Shown in pieces: positions 5,206-6,873 of a stretch of DNA of 6,873 nt. Position 1 is the stretch's first letter, and each line of letters begins with the position of its first letter. Source of the DNA: Rhodospirillaceae bacterium (GTDB lineage: Bacteria; Pseudomonadota; Alphaproteobacteria; SP197); contig JABIUG010000016.1 of NCBI GenBank assembly GCA_018700655.1, positions 1 to 6,873 of the forward strand. Reading direction: 5' to 3'. The position numbers and the translations under genes are program-made. The notes under the pieces were generated by a model, which worked only from the letters and a program-made list of their open reading frames with translations, did not search any database and was not told the origin of the DNA.

Positions 5206-6606
5206 TCAACGCCGGTTCCAGCGTCCGGGCTTGAAGCCATAGAAAAAACTCGTCAGCGGGTCGGGTTTACGTCCGGCGTGATCGAGTTGGTCCTTGCGCC
5301 GGATGGCCTGGCGCACGGCAAGTCCACCCAGGAAACGAATCGGTTCGGGCGGGAAACTGGTTGCCGGTTTGCGGACGAACCCGGCATGGGACCAGGCATC
5401 GTCGGCATCGAGCGCCAGTGAAGCCAGAATCTTGCCGCCGAGATTGGTCGTTAACACACCGCGCCCGGAGTAGCCGAAACCGTAGAGGATATGTGGCGAC
5501 CCGGGCAGGCGCCCGAAAAGTGGCATGCCCGAACGGGTTCGGTCGATAGCGGCGGACCAGGCATGGCTGGCCGGCGCTTGCGCAAGATCGGGCATGTGCG
5601 TCGTCAGCATTGCCTGCAATTCATCCACGCTTCGGCCTGGCCTGGACTGGCTCCTGTCGACGCCTGTGCAAAAGGCAAGCCTGCCACCAGCCTTGTTGAA
5701 CAACACACGGCCATCGGGGGTCGTGCGTGTGCCTTCCGTCAGGGTTCTGGAATCGTAGAGGGCCGGGCCGTCGCGCCAACCCTGCGCGGCAACAGCCTGC
5801 TCCTGAGGTTGGGTCACCATGACATCAGAACACAGCACAACGATTTCGCGCTTGAGTTCCCTGATCGCGCCGGTCCAGGCATACATCGCCAGAACGACAC
5901 GATCTGCTGTGATCGTCCCGCCCGGCGTCGTCACAACTGGAGGTGTTGTCCGGCCCAGTGCAGTCATCGGTGTGGTCTCGTGGAGCCGGACACCAGCCGC
6001 CAACACCGCACGGCGCAACAGGCGCACGAGCTTTCCTGGATGAACGGTCGCAGACGTGCCCTCAAGGACACCTGCGACATAGGCATGTGATCCTGTGCGG
6101 CGTTTGATCTCTTCGTGATCGAGCGGCGTGTAGTGTTTGACCTGGTGGCGATCCATCGATGCGATGGCCTCTTCCCAGTGGCCGGTCTGTGCCGCGCAGG
6201 TCGCGCCCCAGATCACGCCATGACGCCGCATTCCGATATCGGCGGCATGGCTCCTGGCCAGGTCTTCGATTTCGTCGATCACAGCTTCCGAAGCGCGGCA
6301 CAGACGCAATGCCTCGTCGGAACCGTGTTGTTCTTCCAATGCCGGGAAGTTAGCCCAGAGCGGTAGTGCATAGCCGGCATTGGCGCCGCTGCCTCCATCG
6401 CCGCATCGTTTCGCCTCGATCAGGACGACATCGAGGTCGGGTGCCTGCTGCTTCAGGTGAAGCGCGGTCCACAGCCCGGTAAAACCGCCACCTACGATGC
6501 AAACGTCTGCGCGGCTATCGCCGATCAGCGGTGCAGAGACATCGCCGTCTTCATCGAGTGCCTGTTTCTGCCAGAAGCTGGTGGATGACCAGACGTCTTG
6601 TTTCAC
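5206..6606 (-). CDS. FAD-dependent oxidoreductase of the DAO/OrdL family (glycine/D-amino-acid oxidase-like)
   Basis: Flavin enzyme expected to oxidise an amine or amino acid C-N bond; cytoplasmic. With the GTG start at 6606 it has 466 residues. Numbered so: dinucleotide-binding IVGGGFTG (37-44) with ribose-binding Glu64 (VVLIEAKR), GGSGANAGY (71-79) for the flavin ring, ATVHPGKLVRLL (about 186-197), FGYSGRGV (377-384) near the C-terminal FAD contact, and a tail FLGGLAVRQAIRRKDQ..PDPLTSFF seen in one subfamily of these oxidases. The start choice rests on GAGG 8 bases before the GTG. ATGs at 6648, 6645 and 6702 are in frame but lack a ribosome site, and the one at 6702 would overlap the divergent gene. 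Gamma-glutamylputrescine or sarcosine-type substrates are possible; nothing fixes this. TGA at 5208-5206; the nearest credible terminator is about 200 bases on. Confidence 0.9.
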   Translation of the reverse strand: MKQDVWSSTSFWQKQALDEDGDVSAPLIGDSRADVCIVGGGFTGLWTALHLKQQAPDLDVVLIEAKRCGDGGSGANAGYALPLWANFPALEEQHGSDEALRLCRASEAVIDEIEDLARSHAADIGMRRHGVIWGATCAAQTGHWEEAIASMDRHQVKHYTPLDHEEIKRRTGSHAYVAGVLEGTSATVHPGKLVRLLRRAVLAAGVRLHETTPMTALGRTTPPVVTTPGGTITADRVVLAMYAWTGAIRELKREIVVLCSDVMVTQPQEQAVAAQGWRDGPALYDSRTLTEGTRTTPDGRVLFNKAGGRLAFCTGVDRSQSRPGRSVDELQAMLTTHMPDLAQAPASHAWSAAIDRTRSGMPLFGRLPGSPHILYGFGYSGRGVLTTNLGGKILASLALDADDAWSHAGFVRKPATSFPPEPIRFLGGLAVRQAIRRKDQLDHAGRKPDPLTSFFYGFKPGRWNRR

Positions 6607-6642
6607 GATGCGATCCTCGGTAGCGGTATCAACCGCATCGTG
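6604..6642. repeat. Inverted repeat in the divergent region, covering the FAD oxidoreductase start
   Basis: CACGATGC (6604-6611) and GCATCGTG (6635-6642) are perfect 8-base arms, with a shorter pair GCGGT/ACCGC (6623-6627, 6632-6636) nested against the right arm. In the minus-strand transcript the outer arm would pair the GTG start codon and leave the GAGG in the loop. In DNA it could be an operator shared by the divergent genes. It may be chance. Confidence 0.35.
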
Positions 6643-6694
6643 CATCATGACGTCGCGAAACACGAGCCCTGCGGCGGACCCTGGAGAGAAGCGC

Positions 6695-6873
6695 TTGACC
6701 ATCTATCACTATGCCGTCGTGACCAAACCGGAAATCACCGACGCTGTGCAACCGGCCGACGGCATCGACATGGAAACCGTCGACTACAAACGCCAACCCG
6801 ATGTTGCTGTTCTGGATGTGGCAGTGGGCGCAGCAGGCGGTCTGGTCTGCGGCATCTGGCGCGGCTCCGACCC
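6695..6873 (+). CDS. Divergent gene, 3'-truncated by the window edge; possibly a cupin-domain protein
   Basis: An open frame from TTG (6695-6697) to the end, about 59 codons: MTIYHYAVVTKPEIT..., then DGIDMETVDYKRQPDVAV, then GGLVCGIWRGSD. The start is supported by GGAGAG at 6683-6688 with 6-base spacing; the only nearby ATG (6711) is out of frame and stops after three codons. The end (..GIWRGSDP) resembles the first strands of DUF861/Cupin_3 proteins (..GIWECTPG..), which often neighbour DAO-family oxidases. Too little is visible to be firm. It is divergent from the FAD oxidoreductase, with 88 bases between the chosen starts. Confidence 0.6.
   Translation, partial: MTIYHYAVVTKPEITDAVQPADGIDMETVDYKRQPDVAVLDVAVGAAGGLVCGIWRGSD

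Overview
The window looks like a chromosomal segment of a fairly G+C-rich proteobacterium, most likely an alphaproteobacterium. This is an impression from codon use, GTG/TTG starts and protein style (an OrdL-like FAD oxidase beside a possible cupin, a CYP125/CYP142-like P450, a CNMP-tailed MscS channel), not a measured assignment. No mobile element, tRNA, rRNA or CRISPR array is visible.

Layout. (1) 2-1450, plus strand: an aldehyde dehydrogenase whose 5' end lies off the window. (2) 1447-4901, minus strand: a tightly packed unit. It reads, in transcription order, an MscS-type channel with a C-terminal cyclic-nucleotide-binding-like domain (4901-3493, split by a one-base frameshift near 4078-4095), a cytochrome P450 (3488-2265, 4 bases after the channel stop) and an HsdA/CalA-like short-chain dehydrogenase (2268-1447, ATGA overlap with the P450). 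The dehydrogenase and the aldehyde dehydrogenase converge with overlapping stop codons. (3) 4902-5205: a non-coding stretch that appears to be a complete leader on the minus strand. It holds an 8-bp-arm inverted repeat overlapping a TTGACA box, folded-looking RNA, a consensus Shine-Dalgarno, a 7-codon ORF, and a strong intrinsic terminator whose stem includes the last two bases of the ORF's stop codon. (4) 5206-6606, minus strand: a DAO-family FAD oxidoreductase. (5) 6695 to the end, plus strand: the start of a divergent gene with a TTG start, tentatively a cupin-domain protein.

How the genes may work together. P450, alcohol dehydrogenase and aldehyde dehydrogenase are a natural chain: hydroxylate a hydrophobic substrate (terpenoid, steroid or aromatic side chain), then oxidise alcohol to aldehyde or ketone and aldehyde to acid. 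That is inference from families and adjacency; no ferredoxin or reductase partner is in the window. The FAD oxidase and possible cupin look like a separate amine-catabolism unit.

Most worth a second look: the frameshifted channel gene with an ATGA re-start at the break, its altered phosphate-binding cassette, and the short-ORF/terminator leader in front of the operon, which has the geometry of a translation-controlled attenuator.
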